64,000 nucleotides of DNA from Fulvivirgaceae bacterium JP3-4 (GCA_029309925.1 JARKND010000004.1:372001-436000), one strand, 5' to 3'; positions 1 through 12,199 are shown, numbered from the stretch's first letter. Notes: generated by a model not told the origin, from the sequence alone. Numbers and translations: made by a program.

Positions 1-985
1 GTTTTCCCATGGCAAGTGCAAGGCTTGAACCCAGGCCCGCATTCTGAAGGCCGACTTCAATGGCAATCGTTCGGCAATCCTTCTCGTTCATGCGAAGGGC
101 TCTTGCCGACCAGTATCCCAGGAAGTACCCGCTCATATTGTGCATCAGTACCGCCAGTATCAGCATCGGCCCCACAACAAGTAAAGAGTCACGACCTGCC
201 GAAGTAATGACAACAATGATGAGCGCGATTCCCGCCATGGAAAGGACTGGCATGACTTCATCAAGCCATTTGAACTTTCCATGCAAGAAGAAATTGAATA
301 TTAGACCTGCTGTAACAGGAATGATCACAATCTTCGTAATGTCCCACACCATTGCCCAGAAATCGATCTCCACATATTGACCCGCGAGCAGGCTCATAAA
401 AAAAGGAGTAACGAACGGGGCGATGAAGGTCGAGATTGCCGTAAGCGTAACCGATAACGCAAGGTTTGCGCGCGCGAGATACGTCATCACATTTGACGCC
501 AGTCCATTGGGGCAACTTCCGATCAGAATGATTCCGGCTGCAACCTCATCCGGGAACCGAAATATTTTTGTGATCATGAAGGCGACCATCGGCATGATCA
601 GGTAATGACACATCACACCCGCGATCACACCTTTTGGCATTCTTACCACCCGGGCAAAATCTTTCAGGCTCAGCCCGGTGCCCATGCCGAACATGATGAT
701 CTGCATCAGCGGAACAATCAGCTTCGACAACTTAAAGTCGCCCACCTGTATGAAGTAGTGGGGGAAATACATTGCCGCGCTCACCGCAGCGAAGATCATC
801 ACCGTAAAAGAATAGCCTTTCAATATCTCGTGTTCACGAAACCGAAAAGCAATCGCTAAAAAGAAAAGTATCAGCAACCACCCGGCTACATCATGCCGGC
901 CGAGATAAGTAGTAACACCAAAAAGAATCGCTAAAACAATTGAGACAAAAAGAAGGACTTTCGAACGCACAGAAGCTGTTGCCAT
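1..985 (-). CDS. Bile acid:sodium symporter (BASS) family transporter, 3' end cut by window edge
   Basis: The minus-strand frame opens at the ATG at 985-983 (MATASVRSKVLLF) and stays open to the edge, giving about 328 residues without a stop. It is almost entirely hydrophobic with many predicted membrane segments. It carries family-like stretches such as GTGLSLKDFARV and, near the end, EVGLQNAGLGSSLALAMG, which resembles the conserved E-GxQN region of BASS transporters. These inner-membrane carriers couple sodium to uptake of organic anions. It follows SusD on the same strand after a hairpin, so it may be the last gene of the locus or a separate unit; the substrate here could be a sugar-derived acid (inference). 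Family call is fairly secure, substrate unknown. Confidence 0.85.
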   Translation of the reverse strand, partial: MATASVRSKVLLFVSIVLAILFGVTTYLGRHDVAGWLLILFFLAIAFRFREHEILKGYSFTVMIFAAVSAAMYFPHYFIQVGDFKLSKLIVPLMQIIMFGMGTGLSLKDFARVVRMPKGVIAGVMCHYLIMPMVAFMITKIFRFPDEVAAGIILIGSCPNGLASNVMTYLARANLALSVTLTAISTFIAPFVTPFFMSLLAGQYVEIDFWAMVWDITKIVIIPVTAGLIFNFFLHGKFKWLDEVMPVLSMAGIALIIVVITSAGRDSLLVVGPMLILAVLMHNMSGYFLGYWSARALRMNEKDCRTIAIEVGLQNAGLGSSLALAMGK

Positions 986-1020
986 AGTAGAACATGTAAG
1001 AAACGGTAGAGCCAGGAAAG

Positions 1021-1056
1021 AACAGGGAAGCAACTCTTTCGTTGCTCCCTGTTTTT
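1021..1056 (-). terminator. Hairpin between SusD and the BASS transporter gene
   Basis: Arms AACAGGGA-GCAAC and GTTGC-TCCCTGTT pair almost perfectly around a short loop. The better T-run lies on the plus strand, and the minus-strand side has only a broken one. It sits about 25 bp past the SusD stop, so it is a plausible weak or bidirectional terminator. Confidence 0.5.
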
Positions 1057-1080
1057 GCTAGTTAACCCAATTAAACCTTC

Positions 1081-2613
1081 TTATTGTTTATCCCACCACA
1101 CTCTGGTGTTGAGTGCATCAGGACCCATGCGACTAATGGCTTGTCCGACATTCGCGGCATTTACGGAACCTTCTGACACCGGATAGGTAAGTCTTCTGAT
1201 GAAATCGACTTCCTTTCCCGGATATGGATTGGGCGCTAACACGGGGAAACCTGTGCGTCTGTAGTTCGCAAATAATTCTGGTCCACCCGGGAATGACGCA
1301 ACCCAATATTGTGTGTTGATCTGTTCCAATGCAGTAGCCGGATCAAATGGATGACTGGAAATGTAATTTTCTATGTCGGCAGCTGGTACAGCCGAAGCTG
1401 CATCGAACAACGCCATTTGAGCCATGCTCTGTCTGACACCTGTTTCAAAGTAGGTGGCAGCTGAGCCGGTAGTAATCCAGCCTCGGGTCCTTGCTTCCGC
1501 AAGAAGCAAATTTGTCTGCGCTGCAGTCACCATGAAATAAGGCGCAGTCAGCTTCATCATTCTTCTTCGGTCTACCTGGCTGAAATCGTAGAAGCTTGCA
1601 AGACCTAGTCCGGTAGCAACTGCACCGATCGTGCTGTTGTCGTGGCCCATCGGCATACCAACCTGATCAGCCACGTTTGTCGTTGCCTTATCTACTGTCT
1701 GAGACGCTCCTGATGTTGCACCCTTATATCTTACCGCAATTGAAACAAGGCGCGGGTCATTGGAATTTTTGAGATAATTAACAAAAGGTGCGGTGAGGTA
1801 GAAGTTAGCGGCTTCTGTTCCGTTTAATGTTACCGACATTCCATTCGTATAGTTTCCATCGTGACGCACAAGAGCATTGTCTGCATTTGTCAGAATGAGC
1901 GAGTTCAACGGAATGGACGCCACGATTTGCTGTGCTCTTGCAGGATCAACTTTGCTGAGTCTCATCCCTGCACGCAATAGCAGCGAATAACCGAACTTTC
2001 TCCACCTGTCAATGTTGCCGCCATACAACACGTCCGCAGTTTCAATTCTTCCCGCAGGGTCAAGCGCGGCAGAGGCTGCCGTTAATTCTGCGATGATGTC
2101 TGCGTAAATGGCTTCCTGCGAATCGTACTCCGGAAACAACTTCTGATCGCTGTATCCCTTGCCGGCCGCAGTGTAAGGGATATCACCATACTCATCAGTA
2201 AGAACCATAAAAACATACGCCTGGAGGATTCGCGTCATGTTATACAAATTGGCGCGAGCCGGGTCGTCTTTGGTCTTGCGGATGATGTCAACTGTATTGC
2301 GTACGCAATTTCGATAATAGCCTTGCCAGACAGATTGCGTAGCGTTACGGTTATCCTGGTTGTAATTCGCTCCCGTAAGCACTCCCGAGTTTGGAGAAAC
2401 GATTTGCTGCACAATTCCTAAATCATAAATCAAGAATCCGCCTCCGGCAAAACCGGTCGCGTTGATGTTTAACACCACGTTATTGAGCTGGTAAGCAGGA
2501 TCTATGTTCAACGCACCGGTCTTACTCGTGTTGAGTTCATCAAAACCGTTGTCGCACGCCTGGAGCAGCACGACTGCGAGGAGAAGTAAAATATATCGCT
2601 TTAACTTTTTCAT
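1081..2613 (-). CDS. SusD/RagB-family nutrient-binding outer-membrane lipoprotein (SusD-like 2 type)
   Basis: Surface glycan-binding partner of the SusC transporter just upstream. The ATG at 2613 is chosen rather than an earlier in-frame start at 2640 because it directly begins a lipoprotein signal (MKKLKRYILLLLAVVLLQAC, lipidated Cys20) and leaves a 13-bp gap to the SusC stop instead of an overlap. The roughly 510-residue length and alpha-helical TPR-like segments fit SusD. The C-terminal part (ELFANYRRTGFPVL, then PYPGKEVDFIRRLTYP) matches the usual SusD ending in which the strain-specific final residues follow a conserved RRLTYP-like block. Co-transcribed with SusC; captures oligosaccharides at the cell surface. 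Confidence 0.93.
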   Translation of the reverse strand: MKKLKRYILLLLAVVLLQACDNGFDELNTSKTGALNIDPAYQLNNVVLNINATGFAGGGFLIYDLGIVQQIVSPNSGVLTGANYNQDNRNATQSVWQGYYRNCVRNTVDIIRKTKDDPARANLYNMTRILQAYVFMVLTDEYGDIPYTAAGKGYSDQKLFPEYDSQEAIYADIIAELTAASAALDPAGRIETADVLYGGNIDRWRKFGYSLLLRAGMRLSKVDPARAQQIVASIPLNSLILTNADNALVRHDGNYTNGMSVTLNGTEAANFYLTAPFVNYLKNSNDPRLVSIAVRYKGATSGASQTVDKATTNVADQVGMPMGHDNSTIGAVATGLGLASFYDFSQVDRRRMMKLTAPYFMVTAAQTNLLLAEARTRGWITTGSAATYFETGVRQSMAQMALFDAASAVPAADIENYISSHPFDPATALEQINTQYWVASFPGGPELFANYRRTGFPVLAPNPYPGKEVDFIRRLTYPVSEGSVNAANVGQAISRMGPDALNTRVWWDKQ

Positions 2614-2626
2614 GATTACACTTCGG

Positions 2627-5600
2627 TTAAAATTTAACATTCAGGTTGAAGCCTATGTTTCGTGTGGTTGGCAAACCTGTTGATTCCAGTCCGACCAGGT
2701 TGTCAGAAGAATAGCCGAACGATTCAGGATCAATGTTAGGCACCCACTTCTTAAGCATGAGCACGTTGTTGGCCACGAAGTCGAGGCGAACAGCCCGGAA
2801 TGGCAAAGACTTGGGAATAAACTTGGTGAAGTCATAGCCGACTGCGATCTGCCGCAGTTTCCAGTAGCCAGCGTTGTAAACAATTGGCTCAACGAGGCCC
2901 TTGGAACGAACCACTTCATAGAACGGTTGAACCGGGAATACATTCACCTGGTTGACTTCACCCGTTGGTGTCACGCCATCTCCGATTATTCCTGTTTCGC
3001 GACCTGGCAGTGTCTCCTTGTGCAGACCGTGACGATATGCATTGAAGTTTGTACCCGAGATCATCTTGCCACCGAGTTTGAAGTCGATGAGGAACGAGGC
3101 CGTGATACCTTTGAATGTAAATGCGTTGGTAAAACCGCCAACCCATTTTGGCAATGCACTTCCATAGTAGATCATGGCTGGAGTTGCCAATGCGATTCCA
3201 TTCGTACCATACACGATTTGTCCTGCATCATTTCGCAGATAACCGAAGCCGGCAAGCTGACCAAGTTCTTCACCCACGACATGGCGAAGCTCACCATTGA
3301 AAATGTGTGTTCCTACCGTGATCCGTTCACCGGGTGTATCCGTGAGCAAACTTTCAACTTTTGTGATGTTGTAAGCTCCGTTGAAAGTGAAGTCCCAGGT
3401 AAAATCTGTTGTCTGAACCGGAATCAGGTTGAGCATGATTTCAAGTCCGCGGTTTGTGCTTTCTCCGCTGTTGATAAAAATGTTTACGTATCCGGAAGCA
3501 TCTGAAACCTGGGCCTGCACAATCTGATCCGTTGTGACTTTGTTATAGGCTGCAAGATCAAGGCCTACACGTTCATTCAGGAATTTCAATTCAAGACCAA
3601 CTTCAGTTTCCGCCACGCGCATAGGTACAAGGTTGCCGTTAGGGATCAGGTTGCCTGACGGACCTCCGACAGGTTGCAACGCTCCCGAAGGATTTGCAAA
3701 CAGGTTATTGTTTGTACCGTAAAACAACAGGTTAGAATAAGGAGCAACATCACCGTCACTGCCCACTTCTGCATACGCAGCGCGAAGTTTACCGAACGAC
3801 AACCAGGAAGGTCGCTCAAACGATTCTGTGAACACATAACCAATCGACACCGATGGGTAAATGATGCTGCGATTTTCAGGCGACAACGTTGAGAACCAGT
3901 CATTGCGCAAGGTTCCGTTCACGAAGAGTGCATCATTATACGACACCTCGACTGATCCGTAAAGCGAGTTAACTGACCGCTCAGATAATGAATAAATAGG
4001 ATCTTTCACGCGGCCGTTCATTACCGTGTAGAGATCGCGAATGACAAATTCAGAAACCTGCACGTTGTTAACATCGGAACGTCTGTACATGTGGTTACCT
4101 CCGAAATTCACGTTCAAGCCAACTTTGCCAAATTCACGGTTGGCCCCAACGAGGAAGTCAGCATTGATTTCCCGGAAACGGCTTGCATCCTGGGTAAATT
4201 GTCCGTTGACAAAACCGGGTTGCGCGGCCGCGAGCGAAGCCTGACCTGTCGGGAAGTTGTTGTAGCTCTGATCGCGCGACCAGTAGTCCTGGCCAATGCG
4301 TCCCTGAACGAAAAGCCATTTCAATATTTCGTAACGGGCGGAGACGTTTCCAAAAATGCGATCGCGTCTGATGTTGTTGAACTGCCTTGCAAGCGTGAAA
4401 TACGGGTTCGTTCTGTTCATGAATCGTGAATAGACAAACTCATTTCCCAGGGCGTTGTATTTCTTCTGGTCAAGAAGATCCAAAGGCATTGAATTTGACA
4501 AATTATAGAGCGCCACCGGTATTGTGTTATCCTGGTTTCCTACGTTCGGTGGATTCCGGTTGTATTCGTTCGAGTAGTTGATGTTACCTCGGAAAGACAA
4601 CTTTTCACTCAATGAATAATCAAATCCGAAGTTTGCAGTTTTGCGATTATACGAGTTGTTTGGCGTGATACCCTTGCTGTTAAGATCAGCAATCGAAAAA
4701 TTGAATCCTCCTTTGTCACTTGAGGTTGCCAGTGAAATGGTGTGTGTTGTAGACTGACCATTGCGATAAAACTTTTTGATGCGATCGCGCACCGGCTCGT
4801 AAGGAACTTCCACACCGTCAAACAAAATCTGTGTCATGCCGGGTTGAAAACGTTCTCCAAATGACCATTGACCTGATGTTGGATTAGCTGTAGTGGGACG
4901 AACTCCATTCTCACCCTGGCCATACTCATATTGATAATCCGTAAAATCAAGAGGGGTATCGTTGGTGTAGTTGACGTTATAAGTCACTCCAATACCTTGT
5001 CTTTCGCCCTTTGATTTTGTTGTGATCATGATCACGCCATCTTTTGCGCGGGAACCGTAGAGTGCCGATGCCGCTCCACCTTTCAACACCGTCATGCTTT
5101 CAATATCATCCGGATTGATACTGAGCAAGCCATCACCACCATCCGAAGTAACACCGCCACCACGTGTTCCGATCGATCCGTCAGAGCCTGCGTTGTTTGG
5201 ATTTGTTCCGAAGTTTGTGTTATCAATAGGCACACCGTTGATTACGATCAGCGGGTTGTTTTGCCCCGAGATAGAAGATTGTCCGCGAATACGGATTTTT
5301 GACGTACCACCCGGCCCTGTACCCAGTGACGAAATGTTGACACCGGCAATTTTCCCCTGCAGGGCGTTCATCGGATTTGTGGTCCGATTCACCGCGAGTT
5401 CACTGGCCTTCACTTTTGATGTTGCGTAACCCAGACTCTTTGTAGACTTCTCAATACCCAGCGCTGTCACAACAATTTCGTCCAGTGAGGCTACATCCGG
5501 TGCCATCGTAATATCGATGACCGTCCGACCGGAGACTGGCACTTCCTGAGTCGCGTAGCCAACGAAGGAGAAAACCAGAACATCGTTTTCTCCCGGCACT

Positions 5601-5845
5601 TCAATGGAATACTTTCCATCAGAATCGGAACTGGTACCGTTGCTGGTACCTTTCACGATTACGTTCACACCGGGAAAGGCAACACCATTTTCATCAGTGA
5701 TGCGGCCAGATATGCTGACCAATGGTTTGCTGTCAGCGTCACCATGCATAGAAGATCTGCCCGGATTGTCCGGACGATCTTTTCCCACCAGCGTTCCGGT
5801 GAATAAAACCAGAACGACACAAAAGAATAGATAGAGATGCTTCAT
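2627..5845 (-). CDS. SusC/RagA-family TonB-dependent outer-membrane transporter
   Basis: 1072-residue outer-membrane active transporter for oligosaccharides. A signal peptide (about 1-21) is followed by a carboxypeptidase-regulatory-like beta domain (about 43-125, with FPGVNVIVKGTSNGT). A TonB-box-like LDEIVVTALGIEKSTKSLGY follows near residue 120, then a plug with RIRGQSSISGQNNPLIVING and SMTVLKGGAASALYGSRAKD, then a long beta-barrel ending in an aromatic residue (LNVKF). There is no STN domain, so unlike the 51-54 kb paralogue it need not signal to an anti-sigma factor. Regulation more likely comes from the AraC protein at 7655-8548. Forms a pair with SusD immediately downstream. Confidence 0.97.
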   Translation of the reverse strand: MKHLYLFFCVVLVLFTGTLVGKDRPDNPGRSSMHGDADSKPLVSISGRITDENGVAFPGVNVIVKGTSNGTSSDSDGKYSIEVPGENDVLVFSFVGYATQEVPVSGRTVIDITMAPDVASLDEIVVTALGIEKSTKSLGYATSKVKASELAVNRTTNPMNALQGKIAGVNISSLGTGPGGTSKIRIRGQSSISGQNNPLIVINGVPIDNTNFGTNPNNAGSDGSIGTRGGGVTSDGGDGLLSINPDDIESMTVLKGGAASALYGSRAKDGVIMITTKSKGERQGIGVTYNVNYTNDTPLDFTDYQYEYGQGENGVRPTTANPTSGQWSFGERFQPGMTQILFDGVEVPYEPVRDRIKKFYRNGQSTTHTISLATSSDKGGFNFSIADLNSKGITPNNSYNRKTANFGFDYSLSEKLSFRGNINYSNEYNRNPPNVGNQDNTIPVALYNLSNSMPLDLLDQKKYNALGNEFVYSRFMNRTNPYFTLARQFNNIRRDRIFGNVSARYEILKWLFVQGRIGQDYWSRDQSYNNFPTGQASLAAAQPGFVNGQFTQDASRFREINADFLVGANREFGKVGLNVNFGGNHMYRRSDVNNVQVSEFVIRDLYTVMNGRVKDPIYSLSERSVNSLYGSVEVSYNDALFVNGTLRNDWFSTLSPENRSIIYPSVSIGYVFTESFERPSWLSFGKLRAAYAEVGSDGDVAPYSNLLFYGTNNNLFANPSGALQPVGGPSGNLIPNGNLVPMRVAETEVGLELKFLNERVGLDLAAYNKVTTDQIVQAQVSDASGYVNIFINSGESTNRGLEIMLNLIPVQTTDFTWDFTFNGAYNITKVESLLTDTPGERITVGTHIFNGELRHVVGEELGQLAGFGYLRNDAGQIVYGTNGIALATPAMIYYGSALPKWVGGFTNAFTFKGITASFLIDFKLGGKMISGTNFNAYRHGLHKETLPGRETGIIGDGVTPTGEVNQVNVFPVQPFYEVVRSKGLVEPIVYNAGYWKLRQIAVGYDFTKFIPKSLPFRAVRLDFVANNVLMLKKWVPNIDPESFGYSSDNLVGLESTGLPTTRNIGFNLNVKF

Positions 5846-6107
5846 ACATCAAGGTTTAGTTTGATTGGATTAATTGGCCGGAAAAGATCTTATCCGTTCA
5901 TTTCTTTGTAACCTCTTCGGAAGATCGCGAGGGCCGGAAATTCCGGGCTGGTCTTTTCCATTTTGATAAAGATTCAAAATGTAGAAGACTGAATCTTCCA
6001 ATAAAGCCCAGTGGTGAATTTTAAACAAACGTTTGCGCAATCGGAAGGGGAAAACCGCGAATACGTGTCATTTTTACACGTTTTAATTAAAAAGGTGGCG
6101 AGACAAA

Positions 6108-7652
6108 TTAAGTAACGTTGATGTATTGCTCGTGCTGAAGCGTTGCAATGGCCTCAAACTCGTCATAAAGTTTCATGCTGAGTCTGTCAAAAATCGGAAA
6201 GTACTTCTGATATGCCACATGATTGTGCAAATGAGGCCTGAATGAAAGAGGCAGATCGATAGAGCGAGCCGCATCATCCAGGTTTTTAAAAACACCTAGG
6301 TCAATCGCACTCAACAGATAGGCTCCTCTTGCAATACTGTCAGGATTCGTCCCCGTATTGACGGGTTTATTAAAAATGTCCGATATCATCTGGGCAAACA
6401 ATGGAGTGGATGCAAAACTTCCATTTACAGTAAGGGTGTCGATTCTCCGATGCTCCTCCAGAATCTTTCCGATACTGTAAACCTCATAGAGAATGCCTTC
6501 GATTGTAGCACGCACGAAATGTTGTTTTTCGTGCTTGATATTAATTCCAAAGTAGCTTCCTCTCGCGTTAGCGTTCCAAATAGGCGCCCGTTCGCCAAGT
6601 AGGTAAGGCAGGAAGATCAGGCCTTCTGACCCGGCTGACACTGTTGCAGCTTCACGCATGAAATTTTCCATTGCGTAATCGATATCAAACGGACCTTTAA
6701 AATCTCCAAATTGTTTTGTAAACCATTCGAAAACAACGCCACCGTTATTTGTCGGCCCACCGGAGATATAGTAGTTCTCCGTAAGAAGATAGTTAAAGAA
6801 GCGTTGCTTTTCATCGCGGATCACGACTTTCCCCACAGTTCGCATGGCGCCACTATCCTCAATGGTGATCGTTGCTTTTCCCTCTTCCCATACACCACCG
6901 CCCAATGTTGCGAGACATCCATCACTTGAACCGATCAGAATTCTTAAATTCTCGGGCAGACCAAGTGACTTCTGATACTCCTTGCGCAATTTTCCGGGAG
7001 ATGCGAACACGGGAATGACATCAGGTAATGCGTCCGCCTTTATTCCGGCAAACGACAAAGCTTCCGGCTCCCACGAACGATTATGAATATTGAGAAGGCC
7101 CGTTGCCGATGCAAGACTATAATCCTGTACATATTCTCCTGTAAGCTGCTGAAGGATATAACTTTTAATTGACAGAAACTTATAGGTATTGCCAAAACGT
7201 TCGTTGTCGTTCCTGCTCATCCATGCAATCTTGATGAGTGGCGACATCGGATGGATGGGAGTTCCAGTAGCATCATAGATTTTTTTTCCGAAAGGTGAAT
7301 TCTTCAAGTCCAGCGCTTCTTTTTTTCCGCGGTTGTCAGCCCACGTAATCACATTTCCGAGCGGTTCCCCATTGCGGTCGATCGAAAGCACGCTATGCAT
7401 GGACGCGCTGAAACACATGGAAACCACGTGGTAGTGCTTCGGATGAACTCTTTCCGTCAGAAGATTTTTTAGGACATATAACATGGTGATGAAGATCTGT
7501 TCAGGATCCTGCTCACTGTAGTCAGGCTCTGTGTGAAAAGTAGGATACGAACCTTTCATCGAGGCAATCACTTCCCCGTTGAGCGTGAAGGCCATCACCC
7601 GCACGCCATTCGTCCCTAACTCCACTGTTATAATACACTCCTTGTTGTCCAT
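6108..7652 (-). CDS. FGGY-family carbohydrate kinase, gluconokinase/xylulokinase-like
   Basis: 514-residue cytoplasmic sugar kinase that would phosphorylate a released monosaccharide or sugar acid with ATP. The N-terminal domain has VELGTNGVRVMAF, the first phosphate-binding loop. The C-terminal domain has IGSSDGCLATLGGGVW and FLPYLLGERAPIWNANARGS, the last resembling the signature of FGGY gluconokinases more than that of glycerol kinases. It lies 2 bp after the AraC gene and upstream of SusC, so it is probably co-transcribed with the regulator. Whether the substrate is gluconate, xylulose, ribulose or fuculose cannot be settled from sequence alone. Confidence 0.88.
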   Translation of the reverse strand: MDNKECIITVELGTNGVRVMAFTLNGEVIASMKGSYPTFHTEPDYSEQDPEQIFITMLYVLKNLLTERVHPKHYHVVSMCFSASMHSVLSIDRNGEPLGNVITWADNRGKKEALDLKNSPFGKKIYDATGTPIHPMSPLIKIAWMSRNDNERFGNTYKFLSIKSYILQQLTGEYVQDYSLASATGLLNIHNRSWEPEALSFAGIKADALPDVIPVFASPGKLRKEYQKSLGLPENLRILIGSSDGCLATLGGGVWEEGKATITIEDSGAMRTVGKVVIRDEKQRFFNYLLTENYYISGGPTNNGGVVFEWFTKQFGDFKGPFDIDYAMENFMREAATVSAGSEGLIFLPYLLGERAPIWNANARGSYFGINIKHEKQHFVRATIEGILYEVYSIGKILEEHRRIDTLTVNGSFASTPLFAQMISDIFNKPVNTGTNPDSIARGAYLLSAIDLGVFKNLDDAARSIDLPLSFRPHLHNHVAYQKYFPIFDRLSMKLYDEFEAIATLQHEQYINVT

Positions 7653-7654
7653 AG

Positions 7655-8548
7655 CTAGCTTGATTTAATAGGGGTATTTCTCTTCCTGAAATCGCCTGGG
7701 GTATACCCTGTTAATTTTTTAAAGGTTGTTGAAAAATGTTGAGATGAATAAAATCCGGTTTCCAATGCGATCTGGGTTACATTGATATCTGCTTTCTTCA
7801 AAAGTTTGATCGATTCCGAAATTCTGATGTTGATAAGATAGTTCAAAGGGGAAAATCCAGTGTACGTTTTTACCTTTTCTGTGAACGCAGTTGTACCAAG
7901 ACCAACGTGTGCTGCCATCTCTTCCACTGTCCACTGGTGTGCCAGATTTTTGCGCAACGCCTGCTCTAACATGGCAAAAGTACCGGGGAAGTCTCTGCGG
8001 GAATTCGCCTGTCGGGTGGATTGCCGCGCAATGATGATAAGCAAAGTATCGAGAAGAACATTCACGCGTGTGAGATAACCGATCTCCTGGTTGAGGACTT
8101 CTGATCGCATTTCGTAAAGAACATCTCCGGCTTCTTTTGTTTTCAGCACGGACATGTTGTTGATCAGCAAAATTCTTCCCACGGTGACGCGCTCACTCTC
8201 AGTTAGGTTACTCCACTCGCCAAGATTGATTCCATTTGAACCATCGAGTTGTGCAACGCGGAATTCGAGTTTGATAAATGTTCCGATGTCGAGGTAGCGA
8301 TGGGATCCGCCCAACTCCACGCCCGGCAAGATCACTGCGAGGTCACCCGGATAGAGAACATAGTGTTTCTGATTGATGATCCATTCAAACTTACCATCGA
8401 TAACATAGTAGATCCGAAAGTTTTCTGAAGTCGTTACGGGAAATGATTCGAGCTGAATCGTGCTGTTCTTCGCAAGGGTAAACTCGACAATGTGACTAAA
8501 CATGTCGAGTTCACGCGAATGCCCTTGCTGTAACGCAAATTGATTCAT
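7655..8548 (-). CDS. AraC-family transcriptional regulator with cupin-like sensor domain
   Basis: 297-residue one-component regulator. The N-terminal half is a cupin-like ligand-binding domain (IYYVIDGKFEWIINQKHYVL followed by YPGDLAVILPGVELGG). The C-terminal hundred residues hold two helix-turn-helix motifs, MAAHVGLGTTAFTEKVKTYT and QIALETGFYSSQHFSTTFKK, ending in the typical GYTPGDFRK. Its stop is 2 bp from the kinase start, which points to one transcript. By position it is the likely sensor of the sugar released by this locus, acting on the SusC promoter or on its own operon (inference). Confidence 0.93.
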   Translation of the reverse strand: MNQFALQQGHSRELDMFSHIVEFTLAKNSTIQLESFPVTTSENFRIYYVIDGKFEWIINQKHYVLYPGDLAVILPGVELGGSHRYLDIGTFIKLEFRVAQLDGSNGINLGEWSNLTESERVTVGRILLINNMSVLKTKEAGDVLYEMRSEVLNQEIGYLTRVNVLLDTLLIIIARQSTRQANSRRDFPGTFAMLEQALRKNLAHQWTVEEMAAHVGLGTTAFTEKVKTYTGFSPLNYLINIRISESIKLLKKADINVTQIALETGFYSSQHFSTTFKKLTGYTPGDFRKRNTPIKSS

Positions 8549-8595
8549 GCCGGTTGATCCATCACAGGGGGGATTTACAGTTATGGACCAATACC

Positions 8596-10527
<1,932 letters not shown>

Positions 10528-10570
10528 TCAATTGTTGTTAACCGACAAAAATTTACCACACCTGATCGTT

Positions 10571-10642
10571 TTGGCTTTTGGCTGATGGCCATAGCTATAG
10601 CTAAAAGCCATGGCTATTGGCCATAGCTATAGCCAAAAGCCA
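10571..10642. repeat. Long imperfect palindrome made of GGCTATAGC/GGCCAATAGC-like words
   Basis: The segment starts GGCTTTTGGCT and ends AGCCAAAAGCC, with nested copies of GGCCATAGCTATAGC and TAGCC-type words between, so it can fold into a long hairpin. It sits 7 bp 5' of position 10649, the last base of the GH43 stop codon, and 50 bp before the esterase start, so it could act as an mRNA-processing or attenuating hairpin inside the operon. It resembles other word-repeat hairpins at 15.37, 59.6 and 63.0 kb in style, not in sequence. Confidence 0.7.
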
Positions 10643-10648
10643 TAGCCT

Positions 10649-12199
10649 CTACTTCACCCTGAACCAATCGAAGTCTACATATCCCCCAGTCCCCAGCGTT
10701 GCATAATTAAAAAGACAAAACTTATTTCCTGTAAATACTTTCAGACTGAAACTCATTGTAAGCTCATCTCCCAACTTCGAAAACGTTTTGTTGTCGAGGC
10801 TGTATTCAAATGATGCTTTCTTCGTGACATTGGATGCACTCGCACGCAGATAAATCTCATTTCCTTTAATCGCAGTCATTGCCACGGTACGACCATTGTT
10901 CACCATGATCACACTAGCTTCTCCGTTCTGCTTTTGCACTGCGATGTAAGCATACGGATCCTGAAACACTGCGAGGCCGGCAATGTCGCCATCCTTCATG
11001 TTTGAGATGTCCATCTTTGTAACAGCAACGGTCGGAATGTTCTGATCGCGATTGGCAAAGATCCGTTGTGTCAAAGTATTTCTTGCGTCACGCAGATTGG
11101 AAGTAACCTTCGCAGTCGTTAACCGGAGGTAGCCTTTCCGTTGTGTGAGTGACCATTTGGTCGAGTCCGGATTGTGATTCCAGCCCCATTGCATTCCTAA
11201 CGCTCCATCATCAAATTCATCGGAAGTGGGCAGCGTTGTCTTGGGATACTTCTTTCCAACATCAGGTTTCTTATAGGTTGTCACTGCTTTTCCATTAACA
11301 CCAACCATCGGCCAGTTGTCAACCCAGGTGACAGGTTGCAGCGAAGGAAATCTGCCGAATGGACCACTGTCTACAAAAAGTACCGTCCACCATTCTCCTG
11401 TTTGCGTTTTGATAAGGGCTCCCTGATGAATCCCGAAATTTATTCCCTCTGTCCAATCCTGAATCACAACCTTCTGCTCATACGGACCATAGATGTTCTT
11501 CGACCGAAGCGCAACCTGTATGCCATCAAGCCCTCCGTAAGTACAATAGAGGTAATAGTAGCCATTGATTTTATAAACGTGTGCACCTTCAAGACCTCTG
11601 CGAATGTCACCGGTGTAGACAAGTGAATCGCGACCTATCGGAGCGAGGTTTTGATCAACTTCAGTGATTGAGATCTTCGAGTATCCATGCGCGACATAGA
11701 TCTTTCCATCGTCATCAAAGAATAAACCCGGATCGTAAAATCCTTTAGGAAGTTTCCTGATCTCCCACGGTCCTTCCGCTTTTGAAGACGTACATAAGAA
11801 TCCACCTTCATCCAACGTGATGAACAGCAGGTAAAACTTTCCATCCTTGTATTTCAAACTGGTAGCCCATTGTCCGTGTGAATACCGGTGACAATTCTCC
11901 AGATTATAACACGGACTAAAATCAAACCTCGGCACGGCATTGCTGCAGTATTCCCAATTGACAAGGTCTTTGGATTTGAGAATTGTGACGCCTGGGAAAA
12001 TGAACATGGTCGTGCTTACCATGTAATACGTGTCGTTTACTAGAATTACGTCAGGATCGGGAAAGTCTGCGGGGATTAATGGGTTTGTGTAGTGAGTATC
12101 GTCCGCGAGTTTTTGACCAAATGAAGTTGTTATTACGAAGAGAAACGTAACAAGATGAGCGGTACAAAAAATGTTTCTCTTACTCATAGCCGGATTCAA
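10649..12199 (-). CDS. Glycoside hydrolase family 43 (beta-xylosidase/arabinofuranosidase type) with C-terminal beta-sandwich
   Basis: 516 residues, exported (signal in MSKRNIFCTAHLVTFLFVIT, so the ATG at 12187 is an alternative start). The five-bladed propeller of GH43 is visible with its three acidic residues: the base in DFPDPDVILVNDTYY, the pKa modulator in FYDPGLFFDDDGK and the acid in GLEGAHVYKINGYYYLY. Residues from about 330 onward form a concanavalin-A-like C-terminal domain as in GH43 beta-xylosidases. Likely trims xylosyl or arabinosyl units in the periplasm. Its upstream region borders the GxxExxY element, which separates it from the GH95 gene. Confidence 0.93.
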   Translation of the reverse strand: MNPAMSKRNIFCTAHLVTFLFVITTSFGQKLADDTHYTNPLIPADFPDPDVILVNDTYYMVSTTMFIFPGVTILKSKDLVNWEYCSNAVPRFDFSPCYNLENCHRYSHGQWATSLKYKDGKFYLLFITLDEGGFLCTSSKAEGPWEIRKLPKGFYDPGLFFDDDGKIYVAHGYSKISITEVDQNLAPIGRDSLVYTGDIRRGLEGAHVYKINGYYYLYCTYGGLDGIQVALRSKNIYGPYEQKVVIQDWTEGINFGIHQGALIKTQTGEWWTVLFVDSGPFGRFPSLQPVTWVDNWPMVGVNGKAVTTYKKPDVGKKYPKTTLPTSDEFDDGALGMQWGWNHNPDSTKWSLTQRKGYLRLTTAKVTSNLRDARNTLTQRIFANRDQNIPTVAVTKMDISNMKDGDIAGLAVFQDPYAYIAVQKQNGEASVIMVNNGRTVAMTAIKGNEIYLRASASNVTKKASFEYSLDNKTFSKLGDELTMSFSLKVFTGNKFCLFNYATLGTGGYVDFDWFRVK